Origin: Ferrithrix thermotolerans DSM 19514
Lineage (GTDB): Bacteria > Actinomycetota > Acidimicrobiia > Acidimicrobiales > Ilumatobacteraceae
DNA length: 64,000 bases
Assembly (NCBI GenBank): GCA_945862025.1
Contig: CAMAWU010000002.1
Span: forward strand, 1-64,000
Direction: 5' to 3'
This document shows positions 36,377 through 46,351 of this stretch, piece after piece. The position numbers and the translations under genes were made by a program. How positions within the stretch are numbered: the stretch's first letter is position 1; each line of letters begins with the position of its first letter. The notes below the pieces were generated by a model. It was not told the DNA's origin. It did not search any database and saw only the letters and a program-made list of their open reading frames with translations.

Positions 36377-37852
36377 ATGTCTCGGCGCTTAGATATCGAA
36401 CTTACTAGTACCCGCGATGACGGAACATGGACATGGCGTGCTGCTGGCGCAAAAGTCCCAAAAGGTGTACTCGTTGCCACCCTCCTGCCGAACGAAAGCA
36501 AGATCGGTGATGTATTAAAAATCGAAGCAGACTTTGATATTGACGGAATCACAGTGCTGGCAGTAATTTCGCAGCGCGACAAGAGTCAAAAAGCAACATT
36601 GCTACAACTCATTGATGACAAACCTTTTGTTGGCGTCACCGAAAAGCTCGCAAAAAAATCTCGCGATGACAAACCTCGTCGCGGAAATAAAGGTCCGCGC
36701 ACTGATCGTCCAGATCGCGAACCGCGAGAGCCGCGATCAGATCGTCCAGCCCGTGAGCCTCGAGAGCCACGTGCAGATCGTCCGGTTCGTGAACCGCGCG
36801 CACCACGGCCAGATCGTAAATTATTTCCTGCGCCTCCAGATATGCCAAAGCGCCCAATTGCTAAGCGCCTCAAACCAAAGCGAATCCACCGTGCTGCTGT
36901 GCTTGAGTCGCTTCCAGTTGAGCAACGGGCAGTCGCAGAGCGGGCACTTGATGGTGGGCTCGGTGCTGTTCGAGAAGCAATTAAAAAGCAGAACGCGCAA
37001 CTGAAGAAAGATGGCAAAGCCGAAGTCAAGGCTGATGGATTGCTATCAATGGCTTCCGATATCTTGCCGAAGTTACGAGTTGCAGAATGGCTTGATAAAG
37101 CCGAAGCAGCGAAATCAGAAATTGAATTGCTAGACCTTCGCGATCTGCGCGCAGTAGTCGTGGGTAGCGATGACCCAATGGTGGTGCGTGACGAAACGAC
37201 CCGAGTATTAGCAGCCGAACTTAAAACTGCATTGAAAATGCGTCAAGACAAAGAGATGTCAAATTGGATTGATGACATGAAGGCTGCGGTCGAACTCTCG
37301 CGGGTTGTTCGTGCATTAAAACTCTCCGGAGAGCCACCTAAAGCGGGAGTGCTATTTCCAGTTGAACTCGGTGCATTGATCGCCAAGGCTGCAACAGATT
37401 CACTTGCAAGTGACGGTGGCGCTGATCGCTGGATTGCTGTGCTTGAGGCACTCGCCTTCTCGCCAATTCGGGCACAAGTCAAACCTGCTGCGATGCCAGT
37501 CGCAACTACCGACGCGTTACGCGAGACAGTAAAACGCCTCGCGCCGTTGTTGCCACAAATTGCAACATTGTTTGGTATTGAAGTAGTTGCCGGCACACAG
37601 GCACCGCGTCCATTGCGCCCTGCTCGTCCTGCGCGCCAAATTCGACCTGCGCGTGCAAAAAAGGAAGTCAAAGTTGTCATCCCGCCGGCACCTGTTGCAA
37701 CTGTTGCAGTCGCCGAGCCAGTTGAAATTGTTGCTGTCGCCGAGCCAGTTGAAATTGTTGCAGCCGCCGAGCCAGTTGAAATCGTTGCAGTCGCCGAACC
37801 AGAGATTATCGCTAGCGAGCCTGAAGCCCCGTCTTCGCCTGAGCAGGCCTAG
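36377..37852 (+). CDS. Hypothetical protein with RPDREPREPR and AEPVEIVAV repeats (DUF349-like context not confirmed)
   Basis: Conserved-looking N-terminus then 12-aa and 9-aa repeats. Confidence 0.6.
   Translation: MSRRLDIELTSTRDDGTWTWRAAGAKVPKGVLVATLLPNESKIGDVLKIEADFDIDGITVLAVISQRDKSQKATLLQLIDDKPFVGVTEKLAKKSRDDKPRRGNKGPRTDRPDREPREPRSDRPAREPREPRADRPVREPRAPRPDRKLFPAPPDMPKRPIAKRLKPKRIHRAAVLESLPVEQRAVAERALDGGLGAVREAIKKQNAQLKKDGKAEVKADGLLSMASDILPKLRVAEWLDKAEAAKSEIELLDLRDLRAVVVGSDDPMVVRDETTRVLAAELKTALKMRQDKEMSNWIDDMKAAVELSRVVRALKLSGEPPKAGVLFPVELGALIAKAATDSLASDGGADRWIAVLEALAFSPIRAQVKPAAMPVATTDALRETVKRLAPLLPQIATLFGIEVVAGTQAPRPLRPARPARQIRPARAKKEVKVVIPPAPVATVAVAEPVEIVAVAEPVEIVAAAEPVEIVAVAEPEIIASEPEAPSSPEQA
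36705..36820 (+). repeat. 36-bp (12-aa) DRPxREPREPRx repeat, about 3 units
   Basis: DRPDREPREPRS / DRPAREPREPRA / DRPVREPRAPRP. Confidence 0.85.
37707..37806 (+). repeat. 27-bp (9-aa) AEPVEIVAV repeat, about 3.5 units
   Basis: GCCGAGCCAGTTGAAATTGTTGC units. Confidence 0.9.
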
Positions 37853-37869
37853 TCCTCTACGCTCGCGAT

Positions 37870-38655
37870 ATGACAAATATCGTTGAGTACGAAGTTCAAG
37901 GCAAAGTCGCATTAATCACTCTTAATCGACCAGAGGCACGCAACGCCGTCAATGGTGATGTCGCCAGTGGTCTTGAGGCAGCAATTGACAAACTTGAAGC
38001 AGACGAAAATGTTTGGGTCGGAATATTGTTAGCAAATACACAAGGTCAACAGCGACCAGTTTTTTGTGCCGGCGCCGATCTCAAAGCAATTCATTCAGGT
38101 CAAGCCGCTGCCCTAAATACACAACGAGGTGGCTTCGGTGGATTTGTTTATCGTCAGCGCAAAAAGCCAATTATCGCCGCTGTTGATGGTTTGGCGACCG
38201 CAGGTGGATGTGAATTGGTTTTGGCCTGCGACATGGTGATTGCCACCACTAGATCAGCATTTGGTCTTGCAGAAGCGACACGCAATCTAATCGCTGGTGC
38301 AGGTGGACTATTTCGTCTACCTCGTGCCATTGGCCGTGCCGCTGCGATGGAGGCGATTCTTACGGGTGAGCCATTTACGGCGCAACGCGCATATGAACTT
38401 GGGATGGTTAACAAATTAGTGGAACCTGAAAAAGCAGTTGAAGGCGCAATGGATCTTGCATTGCGAATTTGCAAAGCAGCACCACTCGCAGTTTGGGCCA
38501 GTCGCAAAATTGTCTTGGCAGCCGCTACGCAATCCGATGAGGCGCTGATTTCAATGACGAACAAGGAGTTTGGTGCAGTTCTCAATTCGCAAGATACAAA
38601 AGAAGGATTAACCGCATTCATTGAAAAGCGCACGCCAAATTGGCAGGGCAAATAG
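37870..38655 (+). CDS. Enoyl-CoA hydratase/isomerase family protein
   Basis: LNRPEARNAVN; FCAGADLKAI; GGCELVLACDMVIA. Confidence 0.9.
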   Translation: MTNIVEYEVQGKVALITLNRPEARNAVNGDVASGLEAAIDKLEADENVWVGILLANTQGQQRPVFCAGADLKAIHSGQAAALNTQRGGFGGFVYRQRKKPIIAAVDGLATAGGCELVLACDMVIATTRSAFGLAEATRNLIAGAGGLFRLPRAIGRAAAMEAILTGEPFTAQRAYELGMVNKLVEPEKAVEGAMDLALRICKAAPLAVWASRKIVLAAATQSDEALISMTNKEFGAVLNSQDTKEGLTAFIEKRTPNWQGK

Positions 38656-39147
38656 TTAATTTAGTTTTTTAGTAACTGTTATCAATCGAGCGACAAGGCC
38701 GGAGCGCTCATATAAGTTTTTGGTCTCGCGGTCGCCCGGCAGGGCCAACGCATCAAGTGAATCTAGTTTGTTATCTTTTGCCCACTTAAGTGTCGCCGAA
38801 ATCAAAGCGTCGCCAATCCCTAAGTTGCGGGCGTCTCGAGTCACGAATACTTGTTCAATCGTCGCGATTTGCCTTGCGCGGCGAACAAACAAATAGCCCA
38901 TAACGATTGAATTCACACCACTAACCAAAACTAAAACCGAGTCATCCTGCAAAGTTTTTGACCAGTTGTCACTGACTGCTGGAACTTCAATAGCAAGGCG
39001 ATCACCACCACGAAAGTCGCCAAGCGCGGGTCGTGCCTCAGATTCGAGACTAAGTAAAACTTCTAGATCCTTTTGCGTCGCCGTTCTGGTAAAAATATCC
39101 ACGGGACTGATTTGCTGTTCTCGCAGTGAGTTAATGATCTTCGTCAA
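38656..39147 (-). CDS. GNAT family N-acetyltransferase
   Basis: VFVTRDARNLGIGDALISATLKWAKD; ALPGDRETKNLYERSGL. Confidence 0.82.
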   Translation of the reverse strand: MTKIINSLREQQISPVDIFTRTATQKDLEVLLSLESEARPALGDFRGGDRLAIEVPAVSDNWSKTLQDDSVLVLVSGVNSIVMGYLFVRRARQIATIEQVFVTRDARNLGIGDALISATLKWAKDNKLDSLDALALPGDRETKNLYERSGLVARLITVTKKLN

Positions 39148-39562
39148 TCATCGTTTTGAGTTTGCTCAAAATAGTTTTTCGCGCACGGTTGGCTGTCTCA
39201 AATTTGTTGATCGCAATTAGTTCTGATCTTTTTAGTGGCGCTAGTAACTCGATAATTTGCAGTGCAGACATATTTTCGTAGCCAGGAATTGGCAGCTTCG
39301 TTGACCCCGAACGACCCGCCTTAGAAACTTTGGCTTCTGCTTTATTCACTGGCGCATCTTGTGTTGTGGCAGTTGATCGCGCCGCAACTGGATCACGAGG
39401 TTTTCTCGTTGAGTAATTGTCGACTTCGTCAAGCACCTTTTTATTAAGTTGGTCGACTGCCATCTTGCCGACAAAGCGCCACAACTTAATTTTTTCTGGC
39501 AATTGGGTGATGAATTTATTTACAGCATCCATTGCGCTCTGCGGTGTTGGCGCCGCTTTCAT
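39131..39562 (-). CDS. Hypothetical protein with C-terminal helical (Rho-N-like) segment
   Basis: IPGYENMSALQIIELLAPLKRSELIAINKFETANRARKTIL; start refined to ATG 39562. Confidence 0.6.
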   Translation of the reverse strand: MKAAPTPQSAMDAVNKFITQLPEKIKLWRFVGKMAVDQLNKKVLDEVDNYSTRKPRDPVAARSTATTQDAPVNKAEAKVSKAGRSGSTKLPIPGYENMSALQIIELLAPLKRSELIAINKFETANRARKTILSKLKTMIDEDH

Positions 39563-39566
39563 AGTT

Positions 39567-40091
39567 TTATTGTAAGAACAACGGACAAGCGTCGTCTTCG
39601 ATCGGGCACCCTGGGGCGGTCTGGCGCACAAGCAAAAAACAATGTGTGCACTGTGTCTCGTCCGCGCGCCGAGGCTGAAGTCGTTCTACCCCATCGGTTC
39701 GGTCGTCGCCGACAACTTCATCTTCTTCTTCGGCTGCGGTCTCTTGTGGCGAAGCAAGTTTGTCTTGCAAAATTGACGAGAGATCAGCTTCGACATCATC
39801 TTCGGTGCGAAGGTCATCTTCGTCGTCGTCGTCATCTGCGGTCTTTGGTTTTGTCGGATCTACTGGCGCGAGGGTTGAGCCTTCGTCGCGTAGGGCGGTT
39901 GCATCATCGTTAGATGGGTCGATTACCGAGTCGACCCCAAGTAATGCATCTGGGTCGATGTCGTCGACCTCTAAATCCGTTGCTGATAGATCTAAATCGG
40001 CGTCCTCGATTTCTGTTAAATCGTCTGGCTCAACTTCTTCGCCTTCAACCTCATCAACGTCGTCAATTTCGATTTCTTCTTCGTCAGCCAT
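39567..40091 (-). CDS. Acidic protein with C-terminal Cys motif (DUF4193-like)
   Basis: D/E-rich; CTHCFLLVRQTAPGCPIEDDACP C-terminus. Confidence 0.6.
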   Translation of the reverse strand: MADEEEIEIDDVDEVEGEEVEPDDLTEIEDADLDLSATDLEVDDIDPDALLGVDSVIDPSNDDATALRDEGSTLAPVDPTKPKTADDDDDEDDLRTEDDVEADLSSILQDKLASPQETAAEEEDEVVGDDRTDGVERLQPRRADETQCTHCFLLVRQTAPGCPIEDDACPLFLQ

Positions 40092-40181
40092 GGGGTCCAT
40101 TCACTCGTTGATATTTGATCGCGCATAGTATCCGATATCTGAGGTGATAACTCCAAATCGGCGTATTGATGCGAAGATGAC

Positions 40182-41777
40182 TCATTTTCGGCGAGATTCT
40201 GCTTTTCTTTCAGAATCTAAACGCTCTAATTCAGGGGCGTCCTTGATGATATGAGTCATCGCCTCGGCAATTGCTCGGTGTCCCGCTTGCTGTGCAATTA
40301 GCCGGTGCATCTCAATTGCCACCCGGCGATATGACGGGTGACCCTGTGGTGATGATCGTAATTCGAGCATGTGAATTGCTTCTCGGGCATTGAACTGCAT
40401 CACATATCGCATGCGGTACGCCATTGAGACTGCGTATGGAGCCTGGTTTGGATACTCGGGCAACAGTGCGTCGTAGAGGTCACTTGAACGGTGCATCGCC
40501 TCGTCAAAGGCATCACCAGCACCGGCTTGTGAAACTAAATCTGGTCGCACGAATCCATGATGCGGGGTTAGTCGTTGCCATTCAATTGTCAGCAATCGAT
40601 GTCTCTGCAAGTCACGAAACGCGCCGTAATCTCCCAACACGTCAAAGCGGTAGTCAATGCGTTCAAACGCTCGGCCAGGCTTGTGGCGACGGTTCTCTCG
40701 CTCGCCGACATAAGCACGAATTAGATTAACGCGTTGCTCATGGTTTAATGAGCGCACTTCTCTTTGTAGTTGTTGTTCGGATAGATGCGAACTTGAATAA
40801 CAAATCGCAGCCAATAGTTTGTCTTCGCCGTCAGGATCAAAATCGGTAAGCACGACTTCTGGACTCTCTTCAGGCTCAAGTGCACCAAAATATTCGTCAA
40901 CAGTGGAAAGAGTTTGTTGTTCGCGCGACACTAAATAGTCAATCCACTTGCCACCGCGTTCTGGTACATCAACTCGTCGCAAAAAACTCGGGACGACTTT
41001 GCGCAATTCGATCAGCATCAGATCTGCGTATTGACGGGCCTCTGGCAGAGCATGGCCACGCATGCGCATCAGCAATGCCTCGTAGCCTTGCCCGGTGCCG
41101 TAGATACCAAGATTTGAAAGTGATGCTGCTGGAAGAACACCACGCACAGCGTCAAGTGCTTTTGCCCTGGTTGCCTGCCGAAAAACGAAGTCCGAGGCAT
41201 TTGAATCGTTTTTAAATGTCTTGCGAACATAGTCGGTCACCGTGTCAACCATTGTTGAATACGCATCAAAAATTCTGTCCATGTCACCGACATAGCGAGT
41301 TCCGAACGGGCCGTTGAGAATATCCACATCTCGGTAGAACCTGTATCTACCGCCAAGTCGCGCGTCGTAGTTGATGTACCTTGTGCTCTGTTCAAGGTAA
41401 CTCATCAATCGACCGCGCTCAAGAATCTTGGTCAACAAGTTCGAGGCTTGTTCGCAAGCCAAGTGCACACCACCAAGTTGGGCGACACTGTCATCTCCGT
41501 ATTCAACAAACACTTTTTCATACAAATCTTCGGCCCGTTCAAGACCAATGGTTGCGTCGACTGTTTGATCACCGCTTAGATCTAAATCAGAAACAAATTC
41601 GTCTAAGAAAAGTCGACGCAAACTTTTAGCACTTCGGCTATACCGAGCAAAAAGCGCGCCCTTGACGACTTCGGGCAGATTGACTAGCGCAAAAACTGGC
41701 CCGTCTAGGTTCGTGAAGTAACGCCGCAGTATCTCCTGTTCGTTGGCATCGAAGCTTTCAGGTACATATACGGTCAC
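40182..41777 (-). CDS. Double-domain ThyX-like (FAD-dependent thymidylate synthase fold) protein
   Basis: RGRLMSYLEQSTRYINYD in N-terminal half; LQRHRLLTIEWQRL in C-terminal half. Confidence 0.8.
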   Translation of the reverse strand: MTVYVPESFDANEQEILRRYFTNLDGPVFALVNLPEVVKGALFARYSRSAKSLRRLFLDEFVSDLDLSGDQTVDATIGLERAEDLYEKVFVEYGDDSVAQLGGVHLACEQASNLLTKILERGRLMSYLEQSTRYINYDARLGGRYRFYRDVDILNGPFGTRYVGDMDRIFDAYSTMVDTVTDYVRKTFKNDSNASDFVFRQATRAKALDAVRGVLPAASLSNLGIYGTGQGYEALLMRMRGHALPEARQYADLMLIELRKVVPSFLRRVDVPERGGKWIDYLVSREQQTLSTVDEYFGALEPEESPEVVLTDFDPDGEDKLLAAICYSSSHLSEQQLQREVRSLNHEQRVNLIRAYVGERENRRHKPGRAFERIDYRFDVLGDYGAFRDLQRHRLLTIEWQRLTPHHGFVRPDLVSQAGAGDAFDEAMHRSSDLYDALLPEYPNQAPYAVSMAYRMRYVMQFNAREAIHMLELRSSPQGHPSYRRVAIEMHRLIAQQAGHRAIAEAMTHIIKDAPELERLDSERKAESRRK

Positions 41778-41863
41778 GGCGAGTTATCTTAGGAGTCTCA
41801 ATCGTCGCTCCTAGGGATATTCGTTTTATTAGCTATCTAGTCCAAAATCGGCGCCGTAGATGC

Positions 41864-43069
41864 TTACAGTACGCCTTCGGGTACGGACCCATCGCCAAAT
41901 GCTTCTTGCACTTCAGACTTAAGGGTCTCAGATAGCCACATATCAATAGCGGTCATCGCCATTATTTTTGCGCCATCAAGAACCGCTTTGTCGGCATCTT
42001 TACTCGCAGTGAACTCTGCGAACTGCGCACTGTGCAAAGAAACACCGTGCGGTGCGACCTGAAGCATTGGATGTATCGACGGGACAAGATAACTGAGGTT
42101 TCCCATATCGGTAGACCCTCCGCCAGTGCCTGGAAGATAATCAGTTGTAAGGTCGCGTCCCATTTGTGCAGAGTTCTGAACATAACTCGTGAGTAACGGC
42201 AAGTTGTCTACTAAGTCGGCGTACGTATTTTTTTGCCAATCAAAACTAACTGTGCAATCGGCGGCCATTGCTCCAGCCTCCAAGCATTTTGCGATACGCG
42301 CCTTGAGAGGTTGAAGCGTTTCAATCGTGTCTGAGCGAACGTACCAATCCATTTCGGCTTCGCGCGGCACGATGTTTGGCTTCTCGCCTGCTTTTGTAAA
42401 AATTCCGTGCACACGCTCAGTTGGTCGGATGTGTTGACGCATCGCAGCAACATTCATATAACCAAGAACGGCAGCATCAAGAGCGTTCTTGCCTTTATCT
42501 GGCGAGACGGCGGCGTGTGCAGCAAGTCCTGCAAAGCGAACGAATAGTTGCTGGATCGCAATTGCATTCATACGAGCAAGATCTCTGTCCGAAGGATGAA
42601 TCATCATTGCCGCGTCAATATTCTTGAATGCACCTTTTCGTGCCATTTCAACTTTGCCGCCGCCACCCTCTTCTGCAGGCGTACCCATCAAGCGCAAATT
42701 TCCACCACAGAGTTCGGCTACTGCGCTTAAGGCGACGCCTGCACCAAGACCAGCGGTTGCAATGATGTTATGCCCGCAGGCGTGACCAATGCCAGGTAGC
42801 GCGTCATATTCGCAGATCACAGCAACAGTTGGGCCATTGCCTCCACGCACCGAAACATCAAATGCGGTGTCTAATTCGAATGCACTTCTATCAACCTTAA
42901 GTTTTGAATCGGCAATATATTGCGTGAGGATTTCGTGGGCAAACTTTTCTTCAAAATTTAATTCCGGGTGCGCGTGGATCTCGTGACTGATAAAAATTAG
43001 ATCTGCGGAACGACTGTCGATGTCTGCACAAACCTGCTGCTTCAACTGGGCAATATCAATTTTGGTCAT
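41864..43069 (-). CDS. M20 family metallopeptidase/amidohydrolase
   Basis: EYDALPGIGHACGHNIIATAG; GTPAEEGGGGK; start refined to ATG 43069. Confidence 0.9.
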   Translation of the reverse strand: MTKIDIAQLKQQVCADIDSRSADLIFISHEIHAHPELNFEEKFAHEILTQYIADSKLKVDRSAFELDTAFDVSVRGGNGPTVAVICEYDALPGIGHACGHNIIATAGLGAGVALSAVAELCGGNLRLMGTPAEEGGGGKVEMARKGAFKNIDAAMMIHPSDRDLARMNAIAIQQLFVRFAGLAAHAAVSPDKGKNALDAAVLGYMNVAAMRQHIRPTERVHGIFTKAGEKPNIVPREAEMDWYVRSDTIETLQPLKARIAKCLEAGAMAADCTVSFDWQKNTYADLVDNLPLLTSYVQNSAQMGRDLTTDYLPGTGGGSTDMGNLSYLVPSIHPMLQVAPHGVSLHSAQFAEFTASKDADKAVLDGAKIMAMTAIDMWLSETLKSEVQEAFGDGSVPEGVL

Positions 43070-43085
43070 ACCCAAATGATAACCA

Positions 43086-43712
43086 CTACCAATAAAGAGT
43101 TAAAGCGTCAGGTAGCAACCTGAATTTGCATTGATTTACGCACGCAAATTTGCAATTGTCGATATATAAGTTGGGTTTAGCAGAGCAATCTGCCTCAAAA
43201 CTCGTGAGTTGTTTGACAGAGATTTGTGGATGCGGCAAGTGTGTTCCAAGCCTCAGACGCCGTGATGCAATCAATCTTTGCGACGGATTCATGTCGCTGT
43301 TCACAGTCAGTAAATCAAACTTTCCATCATTGGGATGAGATCTTGGCGCGCAATCCCAATCACCGATAAAACTCGTGTTCATCGCCGCAACAATGTCGCC
43401 ACGCCACCAAGATTTTCGCAACAACCCGTAGCCCAAAGCTAAAACTTTTTGTTGAGTTTTTGAAGCATCTACGAAAGTAACTTCAATCAAATCAAATGGT
43501 GTTGCTTGCATATTTTGAGATTTGGCGTCAGCACCCTTTGTGCCGAGGGCGCGAGATAAGTTCGATCGTGTAATCGCAATCGGCGGAATTGACTTCTGTT
43601 GCAAATAAAAATCAGTAGCCAGTTGTGATGCAGCTTCATCGGTTTCACAAATTACGAGATTCTCTGGTCGAGCGGCGGTTGCTCCCCAATTCTCGTTCTT
43701 TCGAATGGTCAT
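43086..43712 (-). CDS. Degenerate diacylglycerol kinase/YegS-like protein
   Basis: C-terminal GDWDCAPRSHPNDGKFDLLTVN...QRLIASRRLRLGTHLPHPQI; N-terminal lacks GGDGT. Confidence 0.6.
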   Translation of the reverse strand: MTIRKNENWGATAARPENLVICETDEAASQLATDFYLQQKSIPPIAITRSNLSRALGTKGADAKSQNMQATPFDLIEVTFVDASKTQQKVLALGYGLLRKSWWRGDIVAAMNTSFIGDWDCAPRSHPNDGKFDLLTVNSDMNPSQRLIASRRLRLGTHLPHPQISVKQLTSFEADCSAKPNLYIDNCKFACVNQCKFRLLPDALTLYW

Positions 43713-46339
43713 TGCAACACAGAACCCTGAGACGCAGCAACCACACCACGAAGTAATGCCTGCGAAGCCGCGAGTGCCGAATCTCGAGTCTCTTGCAACT
43801 GTGCCACCAATGAAATCTGGCGAAGCAAATCAATCAATTGTTTCATTGTGCGAACGAAGTCTCCCGCGGTGAGATCTTCATTCAAGATGTCGATTAATTC
43901 ATCACCACTCGCCCAGGCGAAAGTTACATCCATCAGGCCTGGGTCTAATGAACGGTGCGGTGAAAGCCCAGAAGATTCTTCATCGTGAGCGATCTTGTTG
44001 CTCAGAGCCTGAAGTGTCTTCCATTTAGATGCAAGTGTCGTCGGAATTATCGGTCGCGGTGGATCTTCGGCACGTCGAAATTCATAGACAAAAGTGCTCA
44101 GCAAGGATGCCAACTCTGCCGCGTTTAAGTCGTCGAATAACCCTACTGTCAGCGCTTCAGCGACAACTAGATCTAACTCGTGAAAGATTCTTGCAAGAGT
44201 TCGACCTTGATCGGTCAGATTCCATGCTGAAACGTATCCACGCCGTTGCATTAACTGAACCAGTTCGTCGAACTTTGCACTCACCGACTGTACAGATTTG
44301 TCAATTCGCGCTTCCATGGTCGCAAGTTCATTATCGATTCGGTCTGCAGATTTAGCGGCAATCAAGCGCCTACGCAAGTCTGGGTCTTGTGAAACTGCGT
44401 GCGATAACTCAGTGAAATTCTTTGAAGTCGATGATTTTGCATGAAGTTTGTTTGGCTTGGTGCGCATCACACGCAATGCGACTTCTTTAATAAATTTTGG
44501 GCTAGTGAACGCGAAAGACTCTGGCAAGACAATGTGACCCTGTTTTATCGGTGGAGTGTCAAAATCGCCGGCCTGCAATTGCAATACTGCTTTAGTACTC
44601 GCAACTAAAGTCAACTTTGTTCCATTCACGCGTTGAGCAGTTGCAATAACAGCGGCTTTAGTTTCACGACCTGATTTCGGCACAAGAATCAGATCTCCAG
44701 GTTTGAGCGAATCAATGGCTTCAATAATTTGTCGCGCATCTGGGCGAATTTCAAAAGCGTTGCGATATTCGTCGATATCTCCAAATGGGCTGGTGGCCTG
44801 TTCGCGAAGTCGGTCTCGCTCTTTACTTCGGCGTGTGATTCGAGCCTGCAATTCAACGACATCTCGCCCGCTTTGAAATTGGGCGAACGAAAGATTCAAA
44901 AGGTGATGTGCCTCTTGGCGCGAATGAGTCTGAATCAAATTCGCCGCCATGTTGTAAGTCGGTCGAAACGCCGATGTCAATTTAAAAGATCGACTCAACG
45001 CCAGTGCAGCAACCTGCTCAAAAGAAACGAATTGGTTATAAAGCACCAACGCATGCCCGACGGTGTCAATACCTCGTCTGCCTGCGCGTCCAGTGAGTTG
45101 TGTGTATTCGGATGCCTTGAGCGGTTGGTGGTGCTCGCCAGTAAATTTTGTAAGTTTGTCGATTACGACTGCTCTTGCTGGCATGTTCAATCCGACGGCC
45201 AGCGTTTCGGTCGCGAAAACTAGACGCACCAGCCCACGAATGAAACACTCTTCAACGATTTCCTTAAATGCGGGGATCAGCCCGGCGTGATGGGCACCAA
45301 TACCCGATTCAAGTTGATTGGCAAACTTTGAGAAACTCAAAGCAGCAAGATCATCGTCAGTAAAATTAGTTACACGTTGATCGATAATTTCAGAAATTTC
45401 AGTTCGCTGTTCTGGTGTAGTTAACCGAATTCCAGTTCGCACGCATGACTCTGCGGCTTCATCACATTGGTTGCGACTAAAAATAAAAACTATCGCCGGC
45501 AATAAATCTTGTTGTTCTAAAAGTTCAGCTACTTCAACTCGGGTTGGCGCGAACAACCTCGAGCGTTTGGCCGCAGGTTTATTGCGTCTCTCTTGGCGAT
45601 TCTGTGATTCTTGATGCGATCGGTAGTTGCCGCGTTGTGCTGATTGTGCTGCGTGTTGCTCAAGTCGTGTTACTTCGGGGTTCGCTTGTCCGTTTACGAT
45701 CGTCTCAAACATCGAAACTTGGTGTGTTGATGCGTCTCCAACTACGAAATGATTAATCAAATCAACCGGTCGCTTTTCTTCAACTATCGCCACGGTGCGG
45801 CCGCGCACAGTGCTCAACCATTCTGTAACTTCCGTGGCATTAGATACGGTGGCTGATAAGCAAACCAGCTGCACCGTTGGGTCAAGATGAATAATTACTT
45901 CTTCCCATACTGGCCCCCGATAGGCATCTTGCAAGAAGTGAACTTCGTCGAGCACAACCACGGCAAGACGATTCAGCGCCTCAGACCGAGCGTAAATCAT
46001 GTTTCGCAGAACCTCTGTTGTCATTACCAAAATCGGTGCAGATGTGTTGATGCTGTTGTCACCAGTTAACAATCCAACTTCTGATTTGCCATAGTGCGCA
46101 ACCAGATCATTGAATTTTTGATTCGACAACGCCTTGATTGGTGCCGTATAAAACGCTCGTTGCTTTTGCTGAATCGCCGCATCAATGGCATATTCTGCTA
46201 TCAAGGTTTTGCCTGATCCAGTTGGTGCTGCAACTAAAACCGAACTGCCTGCGTCTAAAGCATCAATCGCGTCAAGTTGAAATTTGTCTAAGGCAAAGTC
46301 ATATCTTGCGATTATTGATTCTCGACTTGGACGCGACAT
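43709..46339 (-). CDS. helY: SKI2/Mtr4-like DEAD/DEAH-box RNA helicase (HelY-type)
   Basis: APTGSGKTLIAEYA; DEVHFL; SATVSN; QLTGRAGRRGID. Confidence 0.92.
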   Translation of the reverse strand: MSRPSRESIIARYDFALDKFQLDAIDALDAGSSVLVAAPTGSGKTLIAEYAIDAAIQQKQRAFYTAPIKALSNQKFNDLVAHYGKSEVGLLTGDNSINTSAPILVMTTEVLRNMIYARSEALNRLAVVVLDEVHFLQDAYRGPVWEEVIIHLDPTVQLVCLSATVSNATEVTEWLSTVRGRTVAIVEEKRPVDLINHFVVGDASTHQVSMFETIVNGQANPEVTRLEQHAAQSAQRGNYRSHQESQNRQERRNKPAAKRSRLFAPTRVEVAELLEQQDLLPAIVFIFSRNQCDEAAESCVRTGIRLTTPEQRTEISEIIDQRVTNFTDDDLAALSFSKFANQLESGIGAHHAGLIPAFKEIVEECFIRGLVRLVFATETLAVGLNMPARAVVIDKLTKFTGEHHQPLKASEYTQLTGRAGRRGIDTVGHALVLYNQFVSFEQVAALALSRSFKLTSAFRPTYNMAANLIQTHSRQEAHHLLNLSFAQFQSGRDVVELQARITRRSKERDRLREQATSPFGDIDEYRNAFEIRPDARQIIEAIDSLKPGDLILVPKSGRETKAAVIATAQRVNGTKLTLVASTKAVLQLQAGDFDTPPIKQGHIVLPESFAFTSPKFIKEVALRVMRTKPNKLHAKSSTSKNFTELSHAVSQDPDLRRRLIAAKSADRIDNELATMEARIDKSVQSVSAKFDELVQLMQRRGYVSAWNLTDQGRTLARIFHELDLVVAEALTVGLFDDLNAAELASLLSTFVYEFRRAEDPPRPIIPTTLASKWKTLQALSNKIAHDEESSGLSPHRSLDPGLMDVTFAWASGDELIDILNEDLTAGDFVRTMKQLIDLLRQISLVAQLQETRDSALAASQALLRGVVAASQGSVLQ

Positions 46340-46351
46340 TAGATTCTGTAA

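Noticed and set aside
36705-37806. CRISPR-like array
   Set aside because: The repeats are in-frame coding amino-acid repeats without spacers
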